Source: Lachnospiraceae bacterium UBA6987 (GTDB lineage Bacteria; Bacillota; Clostridia; Lachnospirales; Lachnospiraceae). Taken from it: a DNA stretch of 44,898 nt. Under the pieces are notes generated by a model that saw only the letters and a program-made list of their open reading frames with translations, was not told where the DNA came from and did not search any database. Below, one piece after another: positions 32,150-40,217 of this stretch. Position 1 is the first letter of the stretch. Every line of letters starts with the position of its first letter. Location of the stretch: positions 1 to 44,898 of the forward strand of contig DJYD01000026.1 in the NCBI GenBank assembly GCA_002449955.1, given 5' to 3'. The translations under genes were made by a program, and so were the position numbers.

Positions 32150-32437
32150 ATGGGACGCATTATCTTAAGACTCGACCGGGTCATGGCCGACCGGAAGATG
32201 AGTCTGAACGAGCTGTCGGAGCGGGTGGGCGTCGCGAACGTCAACCTCTCGAAGCTGAAGAACGGCCACATCAGTGCCGTCCGGTTTTCCACATTGACCG
32301 CTATCTGCGAAGCGCTGCACTGCCAGCCCGGCGACATCCTGGAATACGCGCCGGAGGAAGCCGGAACGCTGCCGGATCTGCCGGAACAGTCCCCGGACCG
32401 CGTGAAAGGAGGCCCTCATGATCACCGACAGCTATGA
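32150..32437 (+). CDS. XRE-family regulator, YozG-like
   Basis: 95 residues. The helix-turn-helix is SLNELSERVGVANVNLSKLK with the recognition helix followed by the family segment AVRFSTLTAICEALHCQPGDILEY, split here. This is the short YozG-type regulator commonly found next to DUF2975 genes. The C-terminal 25 residues are not conserved, and the last 20 bases overlap the start of the phosphorylase gene. Likely autoregulates through the repeats at 31308-31399 (inference). Confidence 0.85.
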   Translation: MGRIILRLDRVMADRKMSLNELSERVGVANVNLSKLKNGHISAVRFSTLTAICEALHCQPGDILEYAPEEAGTLPDLPEQSPDRVKGGPHDHRQL

Positions 32438-33176
32438 TCCCGTGACCAGGCCGGTCGTTTCGCCGGACGATTTCTATCCGGAAGGTGAGGTCAGCCGGGT
32501 GTGCCTGATCATTTTCTCCGAACAGCTTTTCCGTTACATGCAGGAGCATTTCACCTGCGAGCCGGTCGGGATGATCGGGGCTTGCAACGGCCGGAAGCAG
32601 ATCTGGAAGACAGAATACGAAGGGGAAGCGCTGGTCTTTTACCTCTCCGCTATCGGCTCCTGCGGCGCGGGCAACGACCTGATCGAGACGGCGCACCAGA
32701 CCGGCGCGCGGAAGTTCGTGATGTTCGGCTCAGCGGGAAACCTTGCCCCGGAGAAGACGGAAGGAAAGTATGTCATTCCCACGGCAGCCTACCGTGACGA
32801 GGGTCTTTCCTATCATTACGCGCCGCCGTCGGATTACATTGAAACGCCGGGACACGGACTGCTGGAAAAGCTCTTTGACGAATGGAATGTGCCGTATGTC
32901 AGCGGGCCAGTCTGGACGACGGATGCGATCTACCGCGAGACCGTGGGGCATTTGAAGGCCCGGCAGGCAGACGGCTGCCTTGCCGTGGATATGGAGATCT
33001 CTGGCGTGCAGGCTGTATGCGACTTTCATGGCTATGAGCTGTATGACTTTCTGCAGGTCGGCGACGTGCTGAGCGAGGACAGCCATGACGTGGAGGCCCT
33101 GCACGGCGCAAATCACGATCTGCCGAAGCTTTTCCTTGCCCTCCGCATTGCCGGGACGCTTGCGGACGCGGTTTGA
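32418..33176 (+). CDS. Purine/uridine phosphorylase-family enzyme
   Basis: 252 residues of the PNP/UDP phosphorylase fold. Visible parts are the phosphate-binding region SAIGSCGAGNDLIETAHQ, the MFGSAGNL segment and the nucleoside-binding VDMEISGVQAVCDFHG with the conserved VDME. Substrate specificity cannot be read; both purine and uridine phosphorylases share these features. It starts inside the XRE gene, so it is translated from the same transcript, which is an unusual addition to a DUF2975-XRE pair. Confidence 0.8.
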   Translation: MITDSYDPVTRPVVSPDDFYPEGEVSRVCLIIFSEQLFRYMQEHFTCEPVGMIGACNGRKQIWKTEYEGEALVFYLSAIGSCGAGNDLIETAHQTGARKFVMFGSAGNLAPEKTEGKYVIPTAAYRDEGLSYHYAPPSDYIETPGHGLLEKLFDEWNVPYVSGPVWTTDAIYRETVGHLKARQADGCLAVDMEISGVQAVCDFHGYELYDFLQVGDVLSEDSHDVEALHGANHDLPKLFLALRIAGTLADAV

Positions 33177-33201
33177 CCCGGCAAATGACGTGCTTCATTT
33201 C

Positions 33202-33280
33202 ATCTTCCTCCGAAAAAGGCTTTTCTAGGAAGATAAAACCGCTGTAACCCTTGATATATCAACGATTACAGCGGCTTTTA
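33202..33280 (+). terminator. Stem-loops ending the phosphorylase operon
   Basis: ATCTTCCT / AGGAAGAT (33202-33234) and CCGCTGTAA / TTACAGCGG (33239-33274). The second is followed by CTTTTA on plus and by GTTTTATCTT on minus, so it probably terminates both this operon and the convergent lipoprotein gene. Confidence 0.75.
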
Positions 33281-33343
33281 CCAACGCTTTTTGTCCTATA
33301 AGCCCTTTTTCATGCGCAGATCCTGCGGGGCTGCGCCAGGGCT

Positions 33344-34237
33344 TCACTCTATGGAAAATTCTGCAGACATCGTATACCCATGCGTATAACGGCCGTATTT
33401 ATCCTCCAGGCTTAAGCTTTTGCAGACACGGTACTGTCCCTTCGGAAGCCCCTCATAGGGCAGCAGTGAGCAGAATACATCACTGGTCTGGCCGGGCTCA
33501 AGAGAGTAACCAATGGCGGTAAAGACCACACCGTCAGGCGTCATGGGCGGCACCGCGTACCAGACGCCGTCTAAAAGCACATGAAGGAAGTAATCTTCTC
33601 CGTAGAGCCAGGTCTGCTCTCCGGTGTTTTGCAGAGTCAGCTTTAGTGCTTTCTCGTCCTGTGAGGCAAGCTGCAGATTGACGCCTTCGGCAGGCTTAAG
33701 CTCCGCGGCCTTCGTAAGGCGGGAAGCGTTCCAGCCTTTTTCATCTAAGGCGAGGCGGAAGCCGTTCTGGAATACGGAGACGCTCGAAATCGTCCCCGTA
33801 TCATTGGTAGAAAATCCTTTCTTCCGCAGCGCCGCGAAATCGTATTTAAACCGATATGCCGTCCCGTCTTTGGCGATCAGATAGCCGTTTGTCCACAGAA
33901 ACGGCATATCGAAACCATCCGATCCGTGCGGATCAAAGGCATAGACCGGGTAGGTCATCTTGTCCGGCGTGAAATCCGGGGCCGGTACAGCGTTTACCTT
34001 CTTCAACGAATCCAGGATTTCGAAGCGGTCTTCGTTGAAAAAACCGTACTTGCCGCTTTTTCCGTCAAACCAGCCAAAGCCGAGCAGGCTGTTCTCGAGA
34101 TCGCTCTTCTCAAAGATAACTTCGCCGCTTATCTTTTCTCCTGAGGGGCTGTCTCCGCAGGCGGAAAGAGAGGCGAAAAGAACAATACAAAGCAGGGCAG
34201 GGATGAGTCCCGGGGCATTTCGTTTACGGGGTTTCAT
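33344..34237 (-). CDS. Lipoprotein with Big_14-like C-terminal domain
   Basis: 297 residues from the ATG at 34237, with AAGGAGG upstream; the longer ORF runs into the intergenic region. Lipobox LSAC with Cys27. After an N-terminal domain of about 150 residues, the C-terminal 120 residues have a beta-sandwich pattern (LKLTLQNTGEQTWLYGEDY, then GQTSDVFCSLLPYEGLPKGQYR) like bacterial Ig-like Big_14 domains. Anchored on the outer face of the membrane; role unknown. Confidence 0.75.
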   Translation of the reverse strand: MKPRKRNAPGLIPALLCIVLFASLSACGDSPSGEKISGEVIFEKSDLENSLLGFGWFDGKSGKYGFFNEDRFEILDSLKKVNAVPAPDFTPDKMTYPVYAFDPHGSDGFDMPFLWTNGYLIAKDGTAYRFKYDFAALRKKGFSTNDTGTISSVSVFQNGFRLALDEKGWNASRLTKAAELKPAEGVNLQLASQDEKALKLTLQNTGEQTWLYGEDYFLHVLLDGVWYAVPPMTPDGVVFTAIGYSLEPGQTSDVFCSLLPYEGLPKGQYRVCKSLSLEDKYGRYTHGYTMSAEFSIE

Positions 34238-34327
34238 GATATTTCCTCCTTCTGATCGGCCTGCATGTGGCAGGATACTGTACCTGTAATACAGATGAGT
34301 AACGGAAAACGTCTCCTCTCTTTTGCG

Positions 34328-34349
34328 AAAATAATGAGAAAATAATGAG
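34328..34349. repeat. Tandem 11-base direct repeat
   Basis: AAAATAATGAG occurs twice in succession in the AT-rich 228-base divergent gap between the lipoprotein and VOC genes. I see no clear promoter consensus in either direction; the gap otherwise holds a TATCAT at 34419-34424 without a -35. Confidence 0.55.
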
Positions 34350-34465
34350 AAAACGTCTGCCGGATCGTATTCCATGGCCTTGCTGCCTTGCAAGCGCCGC
34401 CGCATTTTGCTATGCTTGTATCATCAAAAGGCCGGCAGCCTCGCTGATCCGGCAAGGAGGTCCAT

Positions 34466-34810
34466 ATGAGCGAATTTAAGATCAAACACATCGGGATCCG
34501 GACTGACAGTGCGGAGGAAGCCCGAAAGACCGCTGAACGCTTAGCCGCCCTTTTTGACCTGTCCGGGACCAGAGAGACCGACACCGCGGTCTGGGCGGGC
34601 GATCTGTTCGAAGTGATGAACAGCGACAAACGCGGCCCCCGCGGACATGTGGCCATGCAGACAGACGACGTGGAAGCGGCCATGGAAGCGCTAAAGGCAA
34701 AGGGCATCGGCTTTCTGGAGGATACGACCAGGCGAAATGCGGAGGGCAGAATCAGCTTTGTCTATCTGGATCAGGAGATCGCCGGTTTTCAGTTTCACCT
34801 GACACTGTGA
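34466..34810 (+). CDS. VOC-superfamily protein (glyoxalase-like)
   Basis: 114 residues, one vicinal-oxygen-chelate module. Recognisable are the N-terminal KHIGIRTDSAEEARKTAERL, the central GHVAMQTDDVEAAMEALKAKG and the C-terminal GRISFVYLDQEIAGFQF. Members bind a metal and small ligands (glyoxalase, extradiol dioxygenase, antibiotic binding); the activity cannot be told. RBS AAGGAGG 6 bases upstream. Confidence 0.8.
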   Translation: MSEFKIKHIGIRTDSAEEARKTAERLAALFDLSGTRETDTAVWAGDLFEVMNSDKRGPRGHVAMQTDDVEAAMEALKAKGIGFLEDTTRRNAEGRISFVYLDQEIAGFQFHLTL

Positions 34811-34827
34811 CGGCGGCGCTGCCACAT

Positions 34828-34866
34828 AAAAACGAGTCATCTCGGAGTGAGGGATGACTCGTTTTT
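34828..34866 (+). terminator. Bidirectional terminator
   Basis: AAAAACGAGTCATC (34828-34841) and its inverse GATGACTCGTTTTT (34853-34866), 14-bp stem with an 11-base loop. Serves both the VOC gene and the convergent Cys-tail gene. Confidence 0.9.
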
Positions 34867-34876
34867 GCATGTGTTC

Positions 34877-36169
34877 TTAAGCTTCGGCGCTTTCTTTCCG
34901 CTTGCTGTCGATCCTCACGCGGCCCTCGTGAATGCTGTCTTTGAAGAAATCCTTCACGGAGCAGCCGGCACGGCCGGAGGATGCGCACGCACAGGCGCAG
35001 GCACAGGAAGACGCGCAGGCGCAGGAAGAGGCGCACGAGGATGCGCATGACGAGGCGCAGGAAGAGTGACGGGAGCCGCCGCCCGAACGGGAGCTGCTTG
35101 AACGCGGCACGCGCACAGGAACATTTACCACATTTACCCGAAGATAGGTGTTCGGCGAGCTGCCGTAGCGGTATGTCCCGGTATGGGTGTACTTTTCGGG
35201 CTTTTCGATCTGGCTTTCCTCAACGACTTCCTTGCTCTTGATCATGCTGCGTCCGCAGTAGGCGCAGTTGTCCTTGCCCTCCTCACGCGGCATGCCGCAG
35301 CCGGGACAGGTTTCGTAATACTCGATCTTCGTGCGGGTGATCTTTTTCTCCGTCTTCGTTTCCATACCGTTTCCGATGCCGCTGAAGATGTAGCTGAAGA
35401 ACTTGATCACGCCGAGGACCGGAAGGATGATGACGGCTAAAATGATAACGACCGCGATGATGGTGCCGAGGACTTCGGCAATGGTGCTTCCGCCGGGCTC
35501 GGGATATGGATCGGGGTAGCCGGGATCGTAGCTTCCGCCGCCTTCCTGCCTGTCGGGGGAGAAGCCGAAGGCGTCGTTCGGATAGGTGACGCTCATGCTG
35601 TAGCGGTCGCCCGGCGAAAGGGAACTCTTAAAGACCAGATAGCCGTCTTCCTGCGTGCAGTCGGGCTGCCAGGCGCCGGCACGTTCCGCGTTCCAGCGGA
35701 TCACGAGCTCGTCAACGGAGAAATCATCGAACCAGGCCGGTGTGAAGGCATAAACGGTTTCGCCTTCGACATATTTATCGATCTGGTACATGTGGTCCTG
35801 GGTCATGGAAAACTCAAAGCTCACCACCTCGTCCTTGCCGTAGCCGCGGTCAAGGTAGATCGCAAGCTTGCTGCCGTTGTCCGTGATATCCGTGATGTTG
35901 CTGCTTACGGCCTTAATGTTTTCATGGTAGCGGTTCGGTACGCCCAGATCGACCCATTCGAGCGGACCGTACTTCTCATCGTCCAGGACCTTCCAGTCGA
36001 TGTGATAGGTCATCTCAAGGGAGGCGTCTTCGTTAACGTCCACCGTGATGGTGAAATTCAGGATCTCGTCGGTCGGAGCGGCCTTGGCGGACCGTGCCGG
36101 AAGCAGGAGGGCGGCGAGCAGCAAGGCGGAAAAGAGCAGAGCTCTTACGGTTCTGTTTACGGTCTTCAT
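34877..36169 (-). CDS. Membrane protein with zinc ribbon and Cys-Ala tail
   Basis: 430 residues from the ATG at 36169. Signal peptide to about residue 30 (AKA), extracytoplasmic DUF2207-like domain to about 205, Pro/Gly linker, transmembrane segment near 229-263, then a cytoplasmic zinc ribbon (Cys288, 291, 302, 305) and a basic Ser/Gly stretch. The end is a tail with Cys at 371, 375, 379, 383, 385, 389, 391, 393, 395 and 403, arranged as CASS units then CACA units, and a GRAGC motif. The preceding radical SAM gene stops at the same base (TGATG), so the two are co-translated. Tail codons vary synonymously, so the pattern is selected at protein level. I propose the tail as the substrate of the radical SAM protein; metal binding is an alternative. 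Function not established. Confidence 0.8.
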   Translation of the reverse strand: MKTVNRTVRALLFSALLLAALLLPARSAKAAPTDEILNFTITVDVNEDASLEMTYHIDWKVLDDEKYGPLEWVDLGVPNRYHENIKAVSSNITDITDNGSKLAIYLDRGYGKDEVVSFEFSMTQDHMYQIDKYVEGETVYAFTPAWFDDFSVDELVIRWNAERAGAWQPDCTQEDGYLVFKSSLSPGDRYSMSVTYPNDAFGFSPDRQEGGGSYDPGYPDPYPEPGGSTIAEVLGTIIAVVIILAVIILPVLGVIKFFSYIFSGIGNGMETKTEKKITRTKIEYYETCPGCGMPREEGKDNCAYCGRSMIKSKEVVEESQIEKPEKYTHTGTYRYGSSPNTYLRVNVVNVPVRVPRSSSSRSGGGSRHSSCASSCASSCASSCACASSCACACACASSGRAGCSVKDFFKDSIHEGRVRIDSKRKESAEA

Positions 36170-37566
36170 CAGCAGTACCTCCTTAACGGACATTCGCCGG
36201 TCATCTCGGCGGAGTAGCCTCTGCGTTCGGCGCAGACCTGGCTGTTCCAGATGGTATCCCAGTCGTCCGTCAGCATATTGCCGAGAGGCGCGTCGGAGAG
36301 CCAGCTCTGGCAGGGAACAACGTTCCCGGCAGGCGTGATCGCCATGTTGGAGAGGCAGGCGCCGCAGGACGGCGACGGAATATTCAGCTCGTTAAAGACT
36401 TCCTCGGCGATCCAGCCGGGCGAGGTGAAGTTGATCTCCATGCCGTTTGCATGGCAGTAGGCGACCGCTTCGCGCAGGATCTTTTCAAGCTCCGCGCTCG
36501 TCAGCTGGAGCTGCTCGGATTGCTCCTGCGCCGCGTTGCCGGTCGTGATCAGGCCGGAGCAGGTCACGTAGATGACGCCTCTTTCGTGCAGGTATTCGAG
36601 CGTCTTCAGATAATCACGGTTCAGGGTGCACAGCGGCGTGTTGATGCTCACGGAGAGACCTTCCGCAAGGGCGTTGTCGATACCGGCGGCGGTGTTTGCA
36701 AACTGCGGTGCGCCGACGAGCTTATTGTGCACTTCCGGATCGCAGGAATAGAAGGTGATCTGAACGCTGTCCAGCTCTGCTTCATGGAGCTTTCGGCAGT
36801 AATCCGGTGTCAGTCTGATGCCGTTTGTATTCAGGCGGGAGATGAACCAGCGCGCACGGCGGATGAGCTCGAACAGATCCTCACGCATGGTCGGCTCGCC
36901 GCCGGTGAAGGTCACCTGCGGGATGCCGGCTTTGCGGCACTTGTCAAGGATCGTGAGCCACTCGTCGGTCGAAAGCTCGGGCTCGTCGGAATGGATCTGG
37001 CCGGCTGCGTAGCAGTGCACGCATTTCTGGTTGCAGTGCCACTTTCCGTCCTTCGTCATGGCGCTGACCATGAGGTCCATGCGGTGCGGCGCCTTCATCT
37101 CATCCGCGTAGTCGCCGAGGCTCATGTAGTGGACGTCGGTCGTGACCTCCTCGCGGTAGGCGATCTGTTTGATCGTGGTGTAGAGTCTTTCGATCTCGCG
37201 GCGGATGCGCTTTTTCGAGAGGATGGGGAGGCAGCCCTTCACGCTGTCCGTCGTTTTTTCGAGGATCCACTGCACGTCCGCCTCGCCGATCTGTTTGCCG
37301 TCGTAGACGTTCGTAAAACGGATCATTTCCGCCAGGATAACGGTGGAGACGAAATTCACCGGCACGACGTCGGTGCCGTTGATGATCGCGATGCTCGGCG
37401 CGAGGGTATCCTCCGTTTTTTTCGGCGGAATTAAATGGATGCGGATGGCGCCGGGGCCGTCCGGATTCAGTGTGGTATGCAGGACTTCACTGAGCATGTA
37501 GTCCATAAATTTCTGGATCTGCCGGACGGTTTTTGTTTTTCGGAACAATTTCGGTATGGTAATCAT
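36169..37566 (-). CDS. SPASM-domain radical SAM protein
   Basis: 465 residues from the ATG at 37566, behind CAGGAGG; the longer ORF start is not supported. The [4Fe-4S] motif CNQKCVHC uses Cys178, 182 and 185, and the SAM-binding FTGGEP is at 220-225. A C-terminal SPASM region carries Cys401, 404, 419, 445, 459 and 465, which could bind auxiliary clusters; Cys465 is the last residue. Residues 1-170 form an extension with IINGTDVVPVNFVSTVILAE, resembling a PqqD-like (RRE) peptide-recognition domain. SPASM enzymes typically modify peptides or proteins by thioether or carbon-carbon bonds. The stop overlaps the start of the Cys-tail gene. Own promoter; separated from the flippase by a terminator. 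Confidence 0.9.
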   Translation of the reverse strand: MITIPKLFRKTKTVRQIQKFMDYMLSEVLHTTLNPDGPGAIRIHLIPPKKTEDTLAPSIAIINGTDVVPVNFVSTVILAEMIRFTNVYDGKQIGEADVQWILEKTTDSVKGCLPILSKKRIRREIERLYTTIKQIAYREEVTTDVHYMSLGDYADEMKAPHRMDLMVSAMTKDGKWHCNQKCVHCYAAGQIHSDEPELSTDEWLTILDKCRKAGIPQVTFTGGEPTMREDLFELIRRARWFISRLNTNGIRLTPDYCRKLHEAELDSVQITFYSCDPEVHNKLVGAPQFANTAAGIDNALAEGLSVSINTPLCTLNRDYLKTLEYLHERGVIYVTCSGLITTGNAAQEQSEQLQLTSAELEKILREAVAYCHANGMEINFTSPGWIAEEVFNELNIPSPSCGACLSNMAITPAGNVVPCQSWLSDAPLGNMLTDDWDTIWNSQVCAERRGYSAEMTGECPLRRYC

Positions 37567-37629
37567 GAACACCTCCTGAAGCTGAGCGCTGATAAGCGGC
37601 TTGCGGTGCTTTTCGCTGTCGTTATCTTC

Positions 37630-37658
37630 ATGATATCGCATCCGTAGGTCAAGGTCAA
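37630..37658 (-). promoter_or_regulatory. Promoter of the radical SAM and Cys-tail operon
   Basis: On the minus strand TTGACC (37658-37653), 17-base spacer, TATCAT (37635-37630), about 64 bases before the ATG. Confidence 0.65.
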
Positions 37659-37683
37659 GAAAAAGCACTGCGGAACCAAAGGA

Positions 37684-37723
37684 TAAAAGAAAAGAGCCTG
37701 CTACGGCGTGCGGGCCCTTTTCT
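37684..37723 (-). terminator. Terminator after the flippase-like gene
   Basis: On the minus strand AGAAAAGGGCC (37723-37713) and GGCTCTTTTCT (37698-37688) form a stem whose 5' arm is inside the 3' end of the LPG-synthase-TM gene, followed by TTTATC. Separates the lipid genes from the radical SAM operon. Confidence 0.65.
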
Positions 37724-38702
37724 TGCCGCCGGCAAGAATGATAATAATGCCGATGATGGTGCAGATCAGATCCCTGATCCGGTAAACCAGGCCGCCCATG
37801 ACGCCAAGCCCGGAGCTGATGCCGAGAATATCCAGGGCGATCGCCATGCCGCCTTCACGGGTCCCTGCCTGCATGGGGACCATAAACAGCAGGTTGCCGA
37901 TCAGGGAGGCAAAGGTCAGGATCAGTATGCCTCCGGTCAGGTGAACGTTCACACCCAGATAGAGGAAAATCAGGTAATACTCGGCGCCTTCAAGGATCCT
38001 GGCAAGGTATTCCAGCAAAATGGCGCGGAGGAGCTTCTTTCTGTCGGCGCAGAATTCCGCATAGCTGCGGTCGGTCTCCTCCAGCATGGCCGCATTTTTC
38101 AGGGAGAAGGCGGCAGCTTTTTTGCCGATCAGGGGGAGTTTTGTCAAGCGTCTGAAGAGCGGAACCGCCAGGCCGCTGTGCTTTTTTTCGAAAAAGTAAA
38201 CGCAGACGATCAGGGAAACGATCCCTGTTGCAAACAGAATGACGGTGGCAAAAACTCCGCCCGGACAGCCATACGCTGCGTAAATGATCGCTCCGGTGAG
38301 CCAGATCAGCATATGGCCCATCACATACAAAAGGCTGAAGGTGATGGTCGAGGAGGTTGCCTTGCCGGTAGGAATGAAGGCCTTCAGCTCGAGGATGCGG
38401 TAAGGCTCGCCGCCGATCAGACCGGCAGGGGTGACGTTGTTGAGGGCAAAGCCGGACACGCAGATCCGATACAGCTGCAGTCTGCTGATTGTAGAAGGCC
38501 CCTCACCGATAATGATCCGGTATACCCTGGCATGGACGGCGTAAATGACGGCCCAGAGCAGCAAAAGCGAAAGGAGGAACAGCGGGAGCATGGGGGTGAA
38601 CAGCTCTCTCCAGTCTGTTCCGCCGGGATCTGCCTTGACGGCGAGCAACACGATGCCGGCGATCCCGATCAGAAAGAAAAGGATGCGGTACTGTCTTTTC
38701 AT
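37701..38702 (-). CDS. Flippase-like LPG-synthase-TM (UPF0104) membrane protein
   Basis: 333 residues, about seven to eight hydrophobic segments, no soluble domain. Recognisable features are the NNVTPAGLIGGEPYRI loop and the MVPMQAGTREGGM segment near the C terminus. The family is the membrane part of lysylphosphatidylglycerol synthases (MprF), here without the synthase half; members act in lipid or glycolipid translocation. The ATG overlaps the stop of the CDP-alcohol phosphatidyltransferase gene (ATGA), implying joint function. Confidence 0.85.
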   Translation of the reverse strand: MKRQYRILFFLIGIAGIVLLAVKADPGGTDWRELFTPMLPLFLLSLLLLWAVIYAVHARVYRIIIGEGPSTISRLQLYRICVSGFALNNVTPAGLIGGEPYRILELKAFIPTGKATSSTITFSLLYVMGHMLIWLTGAIIYAAYGCPGGVFATVILFATGIVSLIVCVYFFEKKHSGLAVPLFRRLTKLPLIGKKAAAFSLKNAAMLEETDRSYAEFCADRKKLLRAILLEYLARILEGAEYYLIFLYLGVNVHLTGGILILTFASLIGNLLFMVPMQAGTREGGMAIALDILGISSGLGVMGGLVYRIRDLICTIIGIIIILAGGKKRARTP

Positions 38703-39739
38703 AGGCTGCGCCTCCCTGTATGTCTGCCTGCAGAAGGTTTTGCCTCTCGTCCATAATATTCAGCATACAGATGGCCTGCCATGGTCTCGTATCTGGCGAT
38801 CATGGCATATTTCAGACCTTCCAGAACAAGGAAAACAAAGGGGAAAAAGTAAATCTCTTTGCCTAACAGCAGGAGCAGGAAAAGAGTGTAGGTCCGGATA
38901 TTGAAGCTCAGGAGATTCGTGATCTGAATCCACTTCCGGCTCTGCGCGGTGTAGCGCTCGGCAAGAAGGGCAGGAACAGTGCCGCCGTCCTCATCGATCC
39001 GGTCAAGTAAACGCTGCGTCTGCGGGACGCCGTTTTCCTGTATCAGCGTATAGGCCAGATACAGGTTCAGATAGATCCGCTTGAATAAAGGGCTGTCTGC
39101 CGGCAGCTCAGCGAGCTCCTTCCGGATGTATGCCGACCGGCCGAGGAAGGTTTCATTGTGCCCCTTAAGGAAGGTCAGGTGAAGCCCCCGGTAGTAGTCA
39201 GCCATTCTTGCCTGGCCGGAGTGAAAGAGCATGGCCAGGACAATGACGATCCAGATGCGCCAGGACCAGTAGTAGCGTTCTCCGGTAAAGGGAATGAATT
39301 CATCCATCAGCCGAAAGCCGACGGCGAGGTAAATGGCGACATAATTGGCCATATCCACGGCGCCGTCAAGGAGTCTTCCGAACTGGCTGCTGGTGTGGGC
39401 AAGCCTTGCCACCTGACCGTCAGAGCAGTCTAAAATCGCGGCAAAGATCTCACAGGCAACACCGAGGAGATTCAGCAGCACATTCTTCGGATAGAGCAAA
39501 AATGCGCCGCCGACGCCGAAAAACAGAGAGGATAAGGTGACTGCGTTGGCGGACCAGCCCAGTTTGATAAACAGATAGGTAAGACGGATGGCAATGGGAT
39601 CGTAGACAAAAACGTCAATCGGATCATCTGTTTCGTCGGATTTGCGGGAAGCCTGGATATCTGCCTTGATCTTCCGCGCTTTGGCAGCGGCAGCTTCTTT
39701 GATATCATTGAGTCTGTCTGTATTCATATGAATATTCAT
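38699..39739 (-). CDS. CDP-alcohol phosphatidyltransferase
   Basis: 346 residues, membrane-bound. The family motif D-x2-DG-x2-AR-x8-G-x3-D-x3-D is visible as DCSDGQVARL and then GRLLDGAVD (about residues 143-168). Members transfer a phospho-group from a CDP-alcohol to an acceptor such as glycerol-3-phosphate or inositol; the alcohol here cannot be read from sequence. The protein is longer than the typical 180-220 residues, with extra N- and C-terminal parts. Co-translated with the flippase-like gene. The start has AAAGGA upstream. Confidence 0.85.
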   Translation of the reverse strand: MNIHMNTDRLNDIKEAAAAKARKIKADIQASRKSDETDDPIDVFVYDPIAIRLTYLFIKLGWSANAVTLSSLFFGVGGAFLLYPKNVLLNLLGVACEIFAAILDCSDGQVARLAHTSSQFGRLLDGAVDMANYVAIYLAVGFRLMDEFIPFTGERYYWSWRIWIVIVLAMLFHSGQARMADYYRGLHLTFLKGHNETFLGRSAYIRKELAELPADSPLFKRIYLNLYLAYTLIQENGVPQTQRLLDRIDEDGGTVPALLAERYTAQSRKWIQITNLLSFNIRTYTLFLLLLLGKEIYFFPFVFLVLEGLKYAMIARYETMAGHLYAEYYGREAKPSAGRHTGRRSL

Positions 39740-39835
39740 AATAATCCTTTATTTTCAGAGCTGTATTTTATTGCTGATATCTATACATCATACCCTTTTT
39801 TTGAGAAAAGTAAAGCAAAAGCGGAAGATATGTGC

Positions 39836-39841
39836 TAAGAT
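39836..39841 (+). promoter_or_regulatory. Possible extended -10 of the DUF4298-PLC unit
   Basis: TAAGAT preceded by TGC (extended -10), 25 bases before the ATG of the DUF4298 gene. The -35 at the right distance is poor. A TATGAT on the opposite strand (about 39788-39793) may serve the divergent phosphatidyltransferase. Confidence 0.4.
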
Positions 39842-39865
39842 ACCTTTTAAAGGGAGGTGTGCAGC

Positions 39866-40177
39866 ATGAACAGAATTGAACGAATTACAGAGATGGAACG
39901 CTGCCTTGATGCTTCGCGTCAGGCAGTAGACAGACTTACGGAGGCCTTTGATGCTTATGAGGCCGTGCAGAAGGACTACCTGAAGCTGAGCGATTACTAC
40001 GGCAGTGCCCGCTGGAATGAGGATTACGATGCGGATGCAGCCGGAAAGCTGCCGGCATCGTTAAAGCGCGGGGTGCTGTCGGAGGATGCCGTTTATGATC
40101 TGATTACCGATAACCACGAGCTGGCGGTGCGGATGCTGAAGGTGATTACGAAGGCCCTGCAGGATCAGGCGCTGTAA
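39866..40177 (+). CDS. DUF4298 family protein
   Basis: 103 residues from the ATG at 39866, 8 bases after AAGGGAGG. Mostly helical, with RIERITEMERCLDASRQAVD, LSDYYGSARWNEDYDAD and EDAVYDLITDNHELAVRML as the family features. Function unknown. It lies 40 bases before the PI-PLC-like gene, on the same strand. Confidence 0.75.
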   Translation: MNRIERITEMERCLDASRQAVDRLTEAFDAYEAVQKDYLKLSDYYGSARWNEDYDADAAGKLPASLKRGVLSEDAVYDLITDNHELAVRMLKVITKALQDQAL

Positions 40178-40217
40178 GCGGGCAGGATTAAAGTCGGAGA
40201 AGGACCGGAGGACGGCA

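Noticed and set aside
36451..37434. Plus-strand frame of 327 residues inside the radical SAM gene
   Set aside because: Antisense to a gene with intact CxxxCxxC and SPASM motifs.
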